The notes under the pieces are model-generated. The model was not told the origin of the DNA. It did not search any database and saw only the letters and a list, made by a program, of their open reading frames with translations. A stretch of DNA of 64,000 nt, taken from contig NZ_JAFBEC010000012.1 of the NCBI RefSeq assembly GCF_016908595.1, forward strand, positions 1-64,000, read 5' to 3'. A program made the translations under genes and the position numbers. This document shows positions 18,074 through 27,563 of the stretch, piece by piece. The DNA is from Geomicrobium sediminis. Its GTDB lineage: Bacteria > Bacillota > Bacilli > Bacillales > Marinococcaceae. The number at the start of each line of letters is the position of its first letter. The first letter of the stretch is position 1.

Positions 18074-19570
18074 CTAGCCTTTTCTATTCTTTCTATCTTT
18101 AAAGAACTTCACAAGTAATGGTGTAAATAAGGACAAAATTGCTAAAGCAATTAATGTCGCAGCAATTGGTCTGGTAGCAAAGATCATTAAGCTACCTTCT
18201 GACATCGTTAATGCACGACGAAATTCACTTTCCGCCATCGGTCCTAAGATTAATGCTAACACAATTGGTGATGCCGGGAAGCCGTGCTTTTTCATGAAAT
18301 AGCCGATAATTCCAGCACCGAGAATGACGTAAACGTCAAACATATTGTTATTAATCGCAAACGCACCAATCGTTGATAAGACTAGAATAATCGTAATCAT
18401 TAACGTTTTTGGTACAAGCAATACTTTCGTAAATAAGCGAATGCCTAGTAAGCCGATAATGACCATAACGATTGCAGCGACAAGCATCCCTGCAAACAGA
18501 GTGTACATTAATTCTCCACTCGTTTGGAAAATTTGTGGACCAGGTTGAATTCCTTGTACGACAAATGCGCCGAGCATGACTGCCGCAACAGCGTCACCAG
18601 GAATACCCAATGTGAGCAATGGAACCATTGCGCCACCTGTTACCCCTTGATTTCCAGCTTCTGCAGCAGCGATTCCCTTCGGATTCCCTTTGCCAAAGAG
18701 TGCCTTATCTTCTTTCTTAGCAAAACGTTGGGCTTCATTATACGAAACAAACGCAGCAACATCAGCACCAGCACCAGGGATAATTCCGATAATGGAACCT
18801 AAAAATGATGATTTCGTCATTGTCGGGAACAATTTAGGCATAAGACGCCAATTCGTTTTGAGCAGTTTCGCGGCAACCTTCATCGGACCGCCTTTATCCT
18901 TAAAATAATCCTCTGCCATAATAAAAGCCTCTGACACTGCAAAAAGACCAATCATAATCGGGATAAAATTAAACCCTTCAAGTAATACGGGTTGATCGAA
19001 AGTATACCTAGGATAACTAGTCATAGGATCCATGCCGATTGTTGCAATTAATAATCCGACGACCCCAGCAATTAATCCTTTAACGAGCGATGCCCCGGCA
19101 ATACTTGAAATAATACTCAAACCAAACAATGCGAGACCGAACATTTCTGGTGCACTAAAATTAAGCGCGATGTTTGCTAGTTGAGGCGAGAGAAAAATAA
19201 GCATCAGAACACTAATAATCGAGCCAAATCCTGAAGCTATGACAGCAATATTCAATGCCGTTCTCGCTTCCCCTTGCTTTGTCATTGCATAACCGTCCAT
19301 TGCTGTGGCAGCAGCGGCTGGAGTTCCTGGTGTATTCAATAGAATCGCTGCAATGGAACCACCATAGATCGAACCGAAATAAATTCCAATGAGTAATAAC
19401 AATCCTGGTATAGCTTCCATTCCAAACGTAACAGGTAAAAACAGTGCTACCCCCATCGTAGCAGTTAATCCAGGTAATGAACCGATAATGACCCCGAGTA
19501 AAACGCCTGTTACGAGTAAAATTAAAATCATAGGATCTGCTAAACCGAGAAAGCCTTCCCATAGATTCAT
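18074..19570 (-). CDS. tctA: tripartite tricarboxylate transporter large membrane subunit TctA
   Basis: A 498-residue membrane protein with about ten or more helices. Diagnostic segments are GSLPGLTATMGVALFLPVT, SIYGGSIAAILLNTPGTPA and GIIPGAGADVAAFVSY. With TctB and TctC it takes up an organic acid driven by an ion gradient. Genetic context (KDG kinase and aldolase downstream) suggests KDG or a related sugar acid rather than citrate. ATG follows AAGGAGGG. Confidence 0.95.
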   Translation of the reverse strand: MNLWEGFLGLADPMILILLVTGVLLGVIIGSLPGLTATMGVALFLPVTFGMEAIPGLLLLIGIYFGSIYGGSIAAILLNTPGTPAAAATAMDGYAMTKQGEARTALNIAVIASGFGSIISVLMLIFLSPQLANIALNFSAPEMFGLALFGLSIISSIAGASLVKGLIAGVVGLLIATIGMDPMTSYPRYTFDQPVLLEGFNFIPIMIGLFAVSEAFIMAEDYFKDKGGPMKVAAKLLKTNWRLMPKLFPTMTKSSFLGSIIGIIPGAGADVAAFVSYNEAQRFAKKEDKALFGKGNPKGIAAAEAGNQGVTGGAMVPLLTLGIPGDAVAAVMLGAFVVQGIQPGPQIFQTSGELMYTLFAGMLVAAIVMVIIGLLGIRLFTKVLLVPKTLMITIILVLSTIGAFAINNNMFDVYVILGAGIIGYFMKKHGFPASPIVLALILGPMAESEFRRALTMSEGSLMIFATRPIAATLIALAILSLFTPLLVKFFKDRKNRKG

Positions 19571-19582
19571 ACAAAGCCCTCC

Positions 19583-20014
19583 TTAATAAAGCAACCCATG
19601 AGGAATAGGAACATGTAGTAGATGTTCAAATGAATACGAAACAATTAACGGCAAAAGAATAGCTGCCGGTATGATAAAGTACCAACGACGTTCTCCTAGA
19701 AGTAGCAAATAACCTGCTGTAAAAATTACCGTCGAAACGACAAATCCAATAGGTTCAACAAGATAGACGTAAACGCCAAATGCAATCATAATAAAAACAA
19801 CATTTAGATTAAGTTTCTTATCTGTATCCGTTGGTGTTTGAAAAGCTAGAATAATCGCAAGTATAAACAACAAAACGCTTAGTACTTGGGGAAAAAAGGC
19901 AGGGCCTGGTGCAGCCCCGCTTGATGGAGTAAAGCTTTGCGCCATAATAAAAGCTGTAGCCGCAAAAACCAATAATAGCAAACTAATGATGTGGTTAGCA
20001 TGAAGTCTTTTCAT
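19583..20014 (-). CDS. tctB: tripartite tricarboxylate transporter small membrane subunit TctB
   Basis: A 143-residue protein with four hydrophobic helices, including SPSSGAAPGPAFFPQVLSVL-like sequence typical of TctB N-terminal regions and VEPIGFVVSTVIFT. It pairs with TctA. The ATG at 20014 follows AAGGGG; an upstream TTG is less likely. Lies between tctA and tctC. Confidence 0.88.
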   Translation of the reverse strand: MKRLHANHIISLLLLVFAATAFIMAQSFTPSSGAAPGPAFFPQVLSVLLFILAIILAFQTPTDTDKKLNLNVVFIMIAFGVYVYLVEPIGFVVSTVIFTAGYLLLLGERRWYFIIPAAILLPLIVSYSFEHLLHVPIPHGLLY

Positions 20015-20032
20015 ACGGTTAGTCCCCTTCAA

Positions 20033-21019
20033 CTAGTTTAAATCTAAGGAAGGAATTAGTTCTCCAAACAATGCATCTTGATCGTCCATTAATTCCGTAA
20101 AGCCTGCTGGATCTGCATAACGATAGCCAAGTTGCAAGGTTTCAATACGCTCAATAAAGTCATCACTTTGTGCGGTTGCTGCTGCAGCATCAGCTAATAC
20201 ATCGACCACCTCATCTGGTGTGTCTGCTGGAACAGTAATTCCTCTCCACGTACCAATGGACAACTCAATGCCTGTTTCCGACAATGTCGGAACGTCTGGC
20301 AACGCATCAACACGCTCATCAGCCATCACTGCTAATACACGTAAGTCCCCATTTTCTACTTGATTAATGACCTCTGCTGGACTTACACTCACTGCATCAA
20401 TGTGTCCACCGAGTAAATTGTTAACCGCAGGAGCTGCTCCGTCAAAAGGAACGTGATTGAATGAACCTTCAATTTCTTGCTCAAGTGCAGAAGCGGCTAA
20501 ATGCCAGATTGCACCTGTTCCTGAGTTACCAATTTGTAAGCTTTCACCTGATTCTGCAGCATCAATAAAGTCTTCGATTGTTTCGTACTCTGAATCTGCA
20601 TGTACCGTAATGGCAGCAGAGTCTTCATTTAAAAGTGCAACCGGTTTAAAGTCTTCTTCATAGTTTAATTCTGCTAGTCCACTATGCGGAAGCGTTAGCA
20701 ATTCAACAGTTACAAGTGTCATTGAATGACCATCTGCACTACTGTTTGCACCTGCTTGCATCCCTACAGCACCGCCACCACCTTCACGGTTTGACACGCT
20801 AACCGACTCACCAAGTTCTTCTTGTAAGTTATCTGCAAATGCACGAGCGACTAAATCTGTTCCCCCGCCTTCAGCATAAGGAACGATCACTTCCAATGAT
20901 TTATCAGGGAAATTCTCTGCAGCCTCTTCGCCATTTGCTTCCGTTGAACTGTCATCTCCACATGCTGCTAATGCCATTAGTGGAACAATCATACCCATAC
21001 CCAATAAGTACTTTTTCAT
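20033..21019 (-). CDS. tctC: TctC-type solute-binding lipoprotein
   Basis: A 328-residue extracellular binding protein with signal peptide MKKYLLGMGMIVPLMALAAC (lipobox LAAC). The TctC/Bug fold is shown by EVIVPYAEGGGTDLVARAFA, SNREGGGGAVG, and NLLGGHIDAVSVSPAEV. It captures the substrate for TctAB. The ATG at 21019 follows AAGGGGAG; earlier in-frame starts precede it without support. The promoter region upstream holds an IclR-type operator. Confidence 0.93.
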   Translation of the reverse strand: MKKYLLGMGMIVPLMALAACGDDSSTEANGEEAAENFPDKSLEVIVPYAEGGGTDLVARAFADNLQEELGESVSVSNREGGGGAVGMQAGANSSADGHSMTLVTVELLTLPHSGLAELNYEEDFKPVALLNEDSAAITVHADSEYETIEDFIDAAESGESLQIGNSGTGAIWHLAASALEQEIEGSFNHVPFDGAAPAVNNLLGGHIDAVSVSPAEVINQVENGDLRVLAVMADERVDALPDVPTLSETGIELSIGTWRGITVPADTPDEVVDVLADAAAATAQSDDFIERIETLQLGYRYADPAGFTELMDDQDALFGELIPSLDLN

Positions 21020-21105
21020 TAATGATACTCCCCTTTTAATGCTCATTTTTTTAACTTTCAAAAACTGAACGTACTTCTAAATCCGCCTTACATCGTTCCT
21101 AATTG

Positions 21106-21119
21106 TGGAACAACGTTCT
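21106..21119. promoter_or_regulatory. putative IclR-type operator before tctC
   Basis: TGGAACAACGTTCT closely matches TGGAACGGCGTTTCA upstream of iclR. Both are TGGAAC-n3-GTT half-palindromes of the type IclR/KdgR proteins bind. A further overlapping inverted repeat, GTTCCTAATTGTGGAAC, spans 21095-21111. Confidence 0.6.
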
Positions 21120-21137
21120 TTATATTAGTTATACATC

Positions 21138-21893
21138 TTAATGATGACCTAATTCCTTAGAAATCTGACGGCATGAATTTGTTAATAATTCAACAACGTG
21201 TTTCACTTTGTTATCGTCCATACGATCGAGTGGACCCGTGACACTAACCCCATAATTCACTTCACCTACGTGATTGTAAACTGGTGCCGCGACACAACGA
21301 ATGCCTCGTTCATGTTCCTCATTATCAATGCTATATCCTGCACCTTTGATACGTGTAATTGCATGTTTTATCTCTTTTTCTGTTGTCACTGTGTAATCTG
21401 TATATTTCTGTCGATTGGGTACTTGTTGAAAATATTGCTCTAACTTTGCCTCGCTAAAGTGTGATAACAATACTTTCCCAACGCCTGTACAATGCATTGG
21501 AGCACGTCTACCTACGCGAGAGTATATACGAATGGTATTTGAGTGTTGTTCAACTTTATCTAGATAAACAACTTCATAGTCTTGTTGTTCAACGAGATGC
21601 ACAATTTCATTCGCTTCTCTACTCAATTCATCTAAAAACGGTCTAGCAATTGAAGTAATTTCCATTTGCTTTAGAACATATTGTTGCATTTCTAAAAATT
21701 TCAACCCTAATCGATAATTTCCATTTCCCGGTTCTTGCTTGACATATCCGTGTGCTTCTAGACTACTTACAATTCGATGCACAGTGCTCTTCGCTACCCC
21801 TAAACGATGGGATAATTCTGTAACACCAAGACCGAAATGATGTTCTTTAAGTAAGTCTAATACACGCATAGCACGATCGATTGACTGTAACAT
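21138..21893 (-). CDS. IclR-family regulator of the KDG operon (KdgR-like)
   Basis: A 251-residue regulator with an N-terminal winged helix (LGVTELSHRLGVAKSTVHRI, SLEAHGYVKQ) and a C-terminal ligand-binding GAF-like domain (APMHCTGVGKVLLSH, GYSIDNEEHERGIRCVAAPV). IclR proteins bind sugar acids or glyoxylate-type effectors; position at the head of a KDG operon points to KDG as effector, by inference. ATG follows AGGAGGGGG. Same-sense with tctC, 118 bases upstream of it. Confidence 0.92.
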   Translation of the reverse strand: MLQSIDRAMRVLDLLKEHHFGLGVTELSHRLGVAKSTVHRIVSSLEAHGYVKQEPGNGNYRLGLKFLEMQQYVLKQMEITSIARPFLDELSREANEIVHLVEQQDYEVVYLDKVEQHSNTIRIYSRVGRRAPMHCTGVGKVLLSHFSEAKLEQYFQQVPNRQKYTDYTVTTEKEIKHAITRIKGAGYSIDNEEHERGIRCVAAPVYNHVGEVNYGVSVTGPLDRMDDNKVKHVVELLTNSCRQISKELGHH

Positions 21894-21917
21894 ATCTCCC
21901 CCTCCTGTTCTTCATTA

Positions 21918-21932
21918 TGGAACGGCGTTTCA
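21918..21932. promoter_or_regulatory. putative IclR-type operator before iclR (autoregulation)
   Basis: TGGAACGGCGTTTCA lies about 25 bases before the iclR start and shares its sequence plan with the site before tctC, suggesting that the regulator controls itself and the transporter. Confidence 0.6.
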
Positions 21933-21960
21933 CTTTTGCTAAGAGCATTATATTCTTATA

Positions 21961-21974
21961 TGTAAGCGGTGTCA
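21961..21974. promoter_or_regulatory. catabolite-responsive element (cre)
   Basis: TGTAAGCGGTGTCA matches the CcpA-binding consensus TGWAANCGNTNWCA at every position. Lying upstream of iclR, it would allow carbon catabolite repression of the KDG regulator and possibly read-through into the operon. Confidence 0.75.
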
Positions 21975-22028
21975 ACGTATTTTTCATTTATTTTCTAAGA
22001 TGCGAAAATACACCCTCTAGAACGCAAA

Positions 22029-22071
22029 ATAAAAGCTGCAACAAGACATGATGTGCCTTGTTGCAGCTTTG
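22029..22071 (-). terminator. terminator of the copper operon
   Basis: AAAGCTGCAACAAG pairs with CTTGTTGCAGCTTT around a 12-base loop, a few bases after the copZ stop on the minus strand. Confidence 0.85.
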
Positions 22072-22074
22072 TTC

Positions 22075-22281
22075 TTATGCGACGTCGTAACCTAGTTCTT
22101 CAATCATTTCTTTTAATTCTATTTCTTGGACTTTACTTGAATCAAACTTAATCTCTACTGTTCCGTTACTTAGATCAACGTCTACCTCTACTACACCAGC
22201 TTGTGTCCCTACCCCGCCTTTAATGGATGAAACACAGTGACCACATGACATTCCTGTTACGTTTAATTGAATGGTTTTCAA
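22075..22281 (-). CDS. copZ: copper chaperone CopZ
   Basis: A 68-residue heavy-metal-associated (HMA) domain with the Cu(I)-binding motif GMSCGHC near residue 12 and the beta-alpha-beta-beta-alpha-beta plan. It delivers Cu(I) to CopA. The start is TTG, placed 8 bases after AGGAGG. Last gene of the copA operon. Confidence 0.93.
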   Translation of the reverse strand: MKTIQLNVTGMSCGHCVSSIKGGVGTQAGVVEVDVDLSNGTVEIKFDSSKVQEIELKEMIEELGYDVA

Positions 22282-22282
22282 T

Positions 22283-22567
22283 TTAATTTTCCTCCTGCAT
22301 TTGTAAGATCAAGTCGTCAGCTTCCTTTTGATTACGCTCGTAGCCTGTATACACAATTGGCTTTTTTAATGAGCCAACGAGCCCGCGACGTTTAAATACG
22401 AGGCCTGGAACGACTCTTGATCCTGTTAATTTTTTTAGTTCACTTTCTTTTTCTTCATTCTCACTTAAATTATGCTCAACATATTGAACACCAGCATCTT
22501 GAAGCTTTTCTTTTGTTTTTGCACAATCAGAACACATCGGACGTGTGTAAATTGTTAAGTGATACAT
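22283..22567 (-). CDS. glutaredoxin-like thiol protein of the copper operon
   Basis: A 94-residue thioredoxin-fold protein with the redox motif CSDC (YTRPMCSDCAKTKE) near the N-terminus and SRVVPGLVFKRRG in the cis-Pro region. A role in handling thiol-bound copper or reducing operon partners is inferred from its place between a YtkA-like protein and copZ. The ATG at 22567 follows GGAGGG, whereas the ATG at 22582 overlaps the previous stop without its own ribosome-binding site. Confidence 0.8.
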   Translation of the reverse strand: MYHLTIYTRPMCSDCAKTKEKLQDAGVQYVEHNLSENEEKESELKKLTGSRVVPGLVFKRRGLVGSLKKPIVYTGYERNQKEADDLILQMQEEN

Positions 22568-22581
22568 GCGACTTCCCTCCA

Positions 22582-23397
22582 TTACTTAATTTCGATTACA
22601 AATGGAAAAGCAATCACGCCTGCATCTTGATACTTAAATTCTGCCCAAAGCTTGTACGTACCTGGTTTTTCAAAATGAGCTTCAAATGTCGTGGCATCGT
22701 TAGAAGTCGGATGCACATGAATAAATTGTTCAACATCCTCATCAATGACTACGACATGGCCTAGAGCCCCGAGGTATGGTTCAAGATTGTCGTAATCGGT
22801 ATTAAACGTAAGGGTTGTCGTTTGTTCGGTCGTTTGTCCATTGATGTCCAAACGTACTTTCTTTCCTTGAATTTCTTTCTCAAGCTCGCGATCCGTTTCT
22901 AGACTTGCCTCGTCTGTCACTTCCTCACCGACTTGAAGTGAAATTGCTTCTGGGGCATAAGCAAAATCTTTCGGAGCAATGTCTACAAAGAGATTGTACG
23001 TTCCTGGTTGAAGGGAGTGTTCTACTTCGTACACCCCTTCTGAACGACGTTCGGGATGAAGATGGTGATACGCTTTTAGATCATTCGAAACTGCGATGAG
23101 GTGCATTTCTTTCTCATGATTCACAGCAAGTTCAGGCGGCTCTCCATTTGGATCTTCCAACGTAAATGTGAGGCTATCTTCATTTTGATCCACGTTCACT
23201 TCTACTTCTGAATGCGTTGAATGATGATGATGATCGTGATTGTTCATGAGTTCTTCCTCCTCTTGAGTGGTGGCATGAGCATGATGTTCTTCATAATCGC
23301 CACCCTCTAAAATTGAATTACCCGTAATGACTGCGTAACCTACAATCACAACTGTCAAATAAACAAGTCCGCTAATCACCCACGTGCGTATTTTCAT
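22582..23397 (-). CDS. membrane-anchored His-rich protein with YtkA-like domain
   Basis: A 271-residue protein with one N-terminal membrane helix ([18 protein letters not shown]) and an extracellular remainder. Just outside the membrane is a histidine-rich stretch (HHAHATT, HDHHHH), then two beta-sandwich units: the first with [21 protein letters not shown] and the second with [20 protein letters not shown], like YtkA/FixH-type domains. Histidines and Met suggest copper binding outside the cell. Its ATG overlaps the copA stop, so it is cotranslated with the exporter. Confidence 0.75.
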   Translation of the reverse strand: MKIRTWVISGLVYLTVVIVGYAVITGNSILEGGDYEEHHAHATTQEEEELMNNHDHHHHSTHSEVEVNVDQNEDSLTFTLEDPNGEPPELAVNHEKEMHLIAVSNDLKAYHHLHPERRSEGVYEVEHSLQPGTYNLFVDIAPKDFAYAPEAISLQVGEEVTDEASLETDRELEKEIQGKKVRLDINGQTTEQTTTLTFNTDYDNLEPYLGALGHVVVIDEDVEQFIHVHPTSNDATTFEAHFEKPGTYKLWAEFKYQDAGVIAFPFVIEIK

Positions 23398-25826
23398 GAT
23401 GACCGTTTCACTCCTTTAAAAGACATTCGCTGCAATCGCAAGGCGTTCCCAACGACCGATACTGAACTGAATGCCATTGCGGCACCTGCCACCCATGGAG
23501 CTAATAATCCTGCTGCTGCAATTGGGATACCGACTGAGTTATAGAAGAACGCGAAGAATAAGTTTTGCTTAATGTTTCGCATCGTCTTCTTACTAATGAC
23601 AAAGCTGTCAGCGACACTATGAAGATCGCCACGCATTAACGTTACATCTGACGCTTCAATGGCAATGTCTGTTCCAGTTCCAATGGCCATTCCAATATCT
23701 GCAACGGCAAGCGCTGGCGCATCGTTAATGCCGTCCCCTACCATTGCGACGAATTTCTCGTTTTGCTGTAACTTCTTAATTTCTTCTGCTTTTTGTTCAG
23801 GCACCACTTCCGCAATCACGTCATTGATCCCAACTTGCTTCCCAATTGCTTCTGCGGTTTTTTGGTTGTCGCCTGTTAACATGAGTACTTCTAAACCTAA
23901 ATCTTGCATCCGTTTAACAGCTTCAACGGACGTTTCTTTAATCGTATCTGCAACCGCTACAATCCCGACAACTTGCTTATCAACCGCAATTAACATTGCT
24001 GTTTTACCAGCAGATTCAAGGTTCTCCATTTCTTTGTTGAATGCATCAAAGTTAAGGTTAGATTGACGCATTAACTTCCTTGTCCCGACAAAAATTTGTT
24101 CGCCATGTACCATCGCTTTAATTCCGGCACCTGGTAAAGCTTCAAAGTCTGTCGGATTCTCAAATTTAATCTGACGATCTTCAATACCCGTTACAATGGC
24201 TGCTGCTAGTGGGTGTTCTGAGTTCTTCTCTGCTGAAGCTACTTTGCTAAGAATTTCTTCTTCGTCTAATCCGTCAGCGAGAATGACATCTGTAAGTTCT
24301 GGCTCGCCTTTCGTAATGGTTCCAGTCTTATCAAGCACTACCGTCGTCACTGATCTCGTATTCTCAAGGTGTTCGCCACCTTTAAACAGAACGCCCATCT
24401 CTGCTGCACGTCCTGAACCAGCCATAATTGAGGTTGGTGTAGCTAGGCCTAATGCACATGGACAAGCAATGACTAAGATCGTAATTAATGGAACGAGAGC
24501 TGAACGTACATCGCCGGGTTCGATAATAAAGTACCACGCAAGAAATGACCCAATTGCAATCAGTACGACAATCGGTACGAATACCCCAGACACTCTGTCG
24601 GCTACTCGTTGAATGTCTGCTTTACTTCCTTGTGCGTCTTCTACAACTTTAATGATTTGTGCGAGTGCTGTATCTTTTCCAACACGCGTCGCTTCAAACG
24701 TTAAACTACCGTTTTTATTTACCGTCGAACCGATAACGTTGTCGTCTTTTTTCTTATCAACTGGAATACTTTCACCTGTAATCATGGACTCGTCAATGGC
24801 AGAAGATCCTGAAATGATTACACCATCAACTGGGATTTTTTCTCCAGGGCGGACGATGACTTGTTCGCCGACTTGTACGTCTTCAACAGCAATTTCTACT
24901 TCCAAGCCATCACGTACAACTCTCGCCGTTTTTGCCTGCATGTTAAGCAGTTTCTCAATAGCTTTCCCAGTACGCCCTTTTGCCCGTACTTCAAAGAGTT
25001 TCCCTAAGATTACGAGTGTAATAATGACAGCCGCCGCTTCAAAATACAATTCTGGCATGCCTTGCCCGCCACCAACTTGCCACTCGTACCCGAGAAAAAT
25101 ACTATAAAAATACGCTGTTGTTGTACCGAGGGCGATGAGCACATCCATGTTCGCACTTTTCCCTTTTAACGCTTTGTATGCTCCTACATAAAACTGAGCA
25201 CCTGCGATAAATTGTACGGGTGTTGCTAACGCTAACTGTACCCAAGGGTTCATAAACATCTCTGGCATATAAAGAAAGGATGTAAATTCAAAATGGGTAA
25301 CCATCGTCCACAATAACGGGAATGTTAAGATCGCTGCGAATATGAATTTACCTGTCTGATGACGAATCTCTTTTTCTTTCGCATCCACCGTGTCTTCCTT
25401 CGACTGTTGCTCTTGCAACGTATAACCAATCTTTTGAACTGAATCAACCAGCCCTTGTTTGTCAATTGTGCCTTCGTTGTACTCAACTGTAACGTTTTCT
25501 AATGCAAAGTTTACATTTGCTTTTGAAACACCGTCTGTCTTGGAAAGCTTCTTTTCAATCCGGTTCGCACAAGCGGCACATGTCATTCCTGATATATCAA
25601 ACGTAATGCTCTCATGTTGCACATGATATCCGAGCTTTTCTATTTTATCTTCGAAAGCTTGGACGTCTAATCGTTCAGGGTCATACGTTACATTTGCCTT
25701 TTCAACTGCAAAATTCACATTAACCTCATCAACGCCGTCCATGCGTTGTAGACCTTTTTCTATTCGGTTGGCACAAGCGGCACACGTCATTCCTTGGATC
25801 GGAATTTGTACTTCTTGCTTCGCCAT
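23394..25826 (-). CDS. copA: copper-exporting P1B-type ATPase CopA
   Basis: An 810-residue P-type ATPase with two N-terminal HMA domains (both [13 protein letters not shown]), eight predicted helices, the Cu(I)-selective CPCALG motif in helix six, phosphorylation site DKTGT, ATP-binding SEHPLA and hinge [13 protein letters not shown]. It pumps Cu(I) from the cytoplasm. The ATG at 25826 follows GGAGGG; an earlier start seven codons upstream is not supported. First gene of the operon, with a CsoR-like operator 72 bases upstream. Confidence 0.96.
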   Translation of the reverse strand: MAKQEVQIPIQGMTCAACANRIEKGLQRMDGVDEVNVNFAVEKANVTYDPERLDVQAFEDKIEKLGYHVQHESITFDISGMTCAACANRIEKKLSKTDGVSKANVNFALENVTVEYNEGTIDKQGLVDSVQKIGYTLQEQQSKEDTVDAKEKEIRHQTGKFIFAAILTFPLLWTMVTHFEFTSFLYMPEMFMNPWVQLALATPVQFIAGAQFYVGAYKALKGKSANMDVLIALGTTTAYFYSIFLGYEWQVGGGQGMPELYFEAAAVIITLVILGKLFEVRAKGRTGKAIEKLLNMQAKTARVVRDGLEVEIAVEDVQVGEQVIVRPGEKIPVDGVIISGSSAIDESMITGESIPVDKKKDDNVIGSTVNKNGSLTFEATRVGKDTALAQIIKVVEDAQGSKADIQRVADRVSGVFVPIVVLIAIGSFLAWYFIIEPGDVRSALVPLITILVIACPCALGLATPTSIMAGSGRAAEMGVLFKGGEHLENTRSVTTVVLDKTGTITKGEPELTDVILADGLDEEEILSKVASAEKNSEHPLAAAIVTGIEDRQIKFENPTDFEALPGAGIKAMVHGEQIFVGTRKLMRQSNLNFDAFNKEMENLESAGKTAMLIAVDKQVVGIVAVADTIKETSVEAVKRMQDLGLEVLMLTGDNQKTAEAIGKQVGINDVIAEVVPEQKAEEIKKLQQNEKFVAMVGDGINDAPALAVADIGMAIGTGTDIAIEASDVTLMRGDLHSVADSFVISKKTMRNIKQNLFFAFFYNSVGIPIAAAGLLAPWVAGAAMAFSSVSVVGNALRLQRMSFKGVKRSS

Positions 25827-25897
25827 TGCTGTCCCTCCTACGTACAACAGTTAACTTATTTTATAGTCTTTCCTGCTGTTGTTACCTTTATAATACA

Positions 25898-25914
25898 ATA
25901 CCCCAGTAGGGTAT
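25898..25914. promoter_or_regulatory. CsoR-type copper operator before copA
   Basis: ATACCCCAGTAGGGTAT is a G-tract inverted repeat of the kind bound by CsoR repressors in front of copZA genes in Bacilli. CsoR itself is not encoded in the window. Confidence 0.8.
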
Positions 25915-25922
25915 GTCAACGA

Positions 25923-27368
25923 TTAATAATTGTTCACACAACCACTCACTTGAGCTTGCTTTGTTTGCGGGTCACAGTGACACCTTAACTCCTCTTTGTG
26001 ACTACGTTTCTTCTCTGGTTTAATCCAACGATTCGTCTCAACACGGTACCATAGTACAGCCGCTCGAATAACAATATCAATTCCGATTGCTAACCACACG
26101 CCAGCAATGCCTAACTCCAATTGAATGGCCAAAATGTAAACGAACACCGTACGAATTAACCACATTCCAACCGTTGTCAAATACATCGGGAATTTAGTAT
26201 TTCGTGCCCCTTGGAATGCTCCCGTTAAAATCAATAAGATTGCCAAAAACGGTTGGAAGAACGCTGCGATCTTTAACGCTGTGCCAATTTCTGCTTGAAC
26301 GACTAGGTCATCTGTAAAAAAACTTCCCATCCATTCGCCGAAGATAAATAACAAGATTCCCATGAAGACCATAAAGCCCGCAGATATCAAGGCAATGAGC
26401 TTAGCGTAGCTTTTCGCCTGTTCATATTGCTTCGCCCCGACGAGCCTTCCAACGATAATTGTCGCAGCTGCCGCAAACCCGTAAGCGATCATATAAGAGA
26501 ATGTTTCAATGTTCCCTGCAATTTGATGTGCAGAGAATGTACTCGTCCCTAGAGCAACGATAAATCCGAAATAAACAACTTGTCCAATTCGCATCGCTAG
26601 ACGTTCACCAGCTGCTGGTGCTCCTAGACCGAGTAAGTTCTTTTGATCTTGGAGATTAAATCGAAACTGTTTCTTCTTAAGATCAATGGAATCATTCTTT
26701 CTTACATAATAGAGTAGCATTCCGACCCCTACAACTCTCGCAAGAACCCCTGCAATTGCTGCACCTACAATACCAAGTGGGGGTATAAATAAAAATCCGA
26801 AGATCAACAAGTAATCAAAAACCATGTTTACAACGTTTGCGATAATGACTGCCTTCATCGGCGATTTCGTATCTCCTGTACCCCGTAGAATACTGCTTAA
26901 AACAAACATTAACGCCATTACAATTGAAGGAATCGCTAAGATTTGAAAATATACTGTCGCTAATTGCAGCACTTCTGGTTCTACACCTAATAAGCGAATC
27001 AGATTCTCTGCAAAAAATAACGTAATGAAACCAAGGAATAGTCCTACAATGACCGCTTGAATCATTCCTTGTTGAGCAATCTTAGATGCTCTTCGGTCGT
27101 TGCCTTCACCTTTAGCGTTTACCATGAGTACGTTAACTCCGACACCAATTGCCATAAATACTGCAAAGTAAATCGCAAGTATGGCATTCGTAACGCCAAC
27201 CGCAGTCACTTCCTCTAATCCAACTTGGGCAATAAACAACGTATCAACAAAACCGAGCAATGTCTGAAAGAAATTCTCAATGACTGCCGGCATTGCGAGA
27301 ACGAGGACAATCTTGATTTTTTCAGATGTTCGTAAGCCTTCTTGCAACGTACGATCTGCAATACTCAT
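25923..27368 (-). CDS. MATE-family multidrug/cation exporter
   Basis: A 481-residue protein with twelve helices in two homologous halves (LAMPAVIENFFQTLLGFVDT in the first, GAPAAGERLAMRIGQVVYF in the second), as in NorM/DinF-type MATE antiporters driven by Na+ or H+. The C-terminal cytoplasmic tail is unusual: after KPEKKRSHKEE it carries CHC and a later GC before the end, a possible metal-binding patch. A second G-tract operator lies just upstream, suggesting metal-related control. ATG follows GGAGGAAGC. Confidence 0.88.
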   Translation of the reverse strand: MSIADRTLQEGLRTSEKIKIVLVLAMPAVIENFFQTLLGFVDTLFIAQVGLEEVTAVGVTNAILAIYFAVFMAIGVGVNVLMVNAKGEGNDRRASKIAQQGMIQAVIVGLFLGFITLFFAENLIRLLGVEPEVLQLATVYFQILAIPSIVMALMFVLSSILRGTGDTKSPMKAVIIANVVNMVFDYLLIFGFLFIPPLGIVGAAIAGVLARVVGVGMLLYYVRKNDSIDLKKKQFRFNLQDQKNLLGLGAPAAGERLAMRIGQVVYFGFIVALGTSTFSAHQIAGNIETFSYMIAYGFAAAATIIVGRLVGAKQYEQAKSYAKLIALISAGFMVFMGILLFIFGEWMGSFFTDDLVVQAEIGTALKIAAFFQPFLAILLILTGAFQGARNTKFPMYLTTVGMWLIRTVFVYILAIQLELGIAGVWLAIGIDIVIRAAVLWYRVETNRWIKPEKKRSHKEELRCHCDPQTKQAQVSGCVNNY

Positions 27369-27398
27369 GTTCGCTTCCTCCTCTGTGTGATTACATAC

Positions 27399-27418
27399 TA
27401 CTATACCCCCCTATAGTA
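27399..27418. promoter_or_regulatory. G-tract inverted repeat before the MATE gene
   Basis: TACTATACCCCCCTATAGTA is a perfect palindrome of 7-bp arms around six C residues, about 30 bases upstream of the MATE start. Its plan (AT-rich arms flanking a G-tract) matches operators of CsoR/CstR/RcnR-type repressors. Confidence 0.6.
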
Positions 27419-27503
27419 TTTCAAAAGAAAAGATTTCCTTTTTATGAAGTTCACTACTCGTTAGCGTTTGATTACATGACGCAATTATTCATCCTTTATG
27501 AAA

Positions 27504-27555
27504 CACAAAAAAGCTACCCCAACAAAGAAACTGACTTTGTGAGATAGCTTTTTTC
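27504..27555 (-). terminator. terminator of the pgs-ggt operon
   Basis: AAAAAAGCTA and AACAAAG pair with CTTTGT and TAGCTTTTTT as a long hairpin with one internal bulge. It lies 9 bases past the ggt stop and has T-runs on both strands. Confidence 0.85.
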
Positions 27556-27563
27556 TCAACACG

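Noticed and set aside
22417-22764. 115-residue frame on the plus strand opposite the copper operon
   Set aside because: It is antisense to two well-supported genes (glutaredoxin-like and YtkA-like) and has no protein-like composition.
24196-25107. Two long plus-strand frames opposite copA
   Set aside because: Antisense shadows of the copA coding sequence with no start signals.
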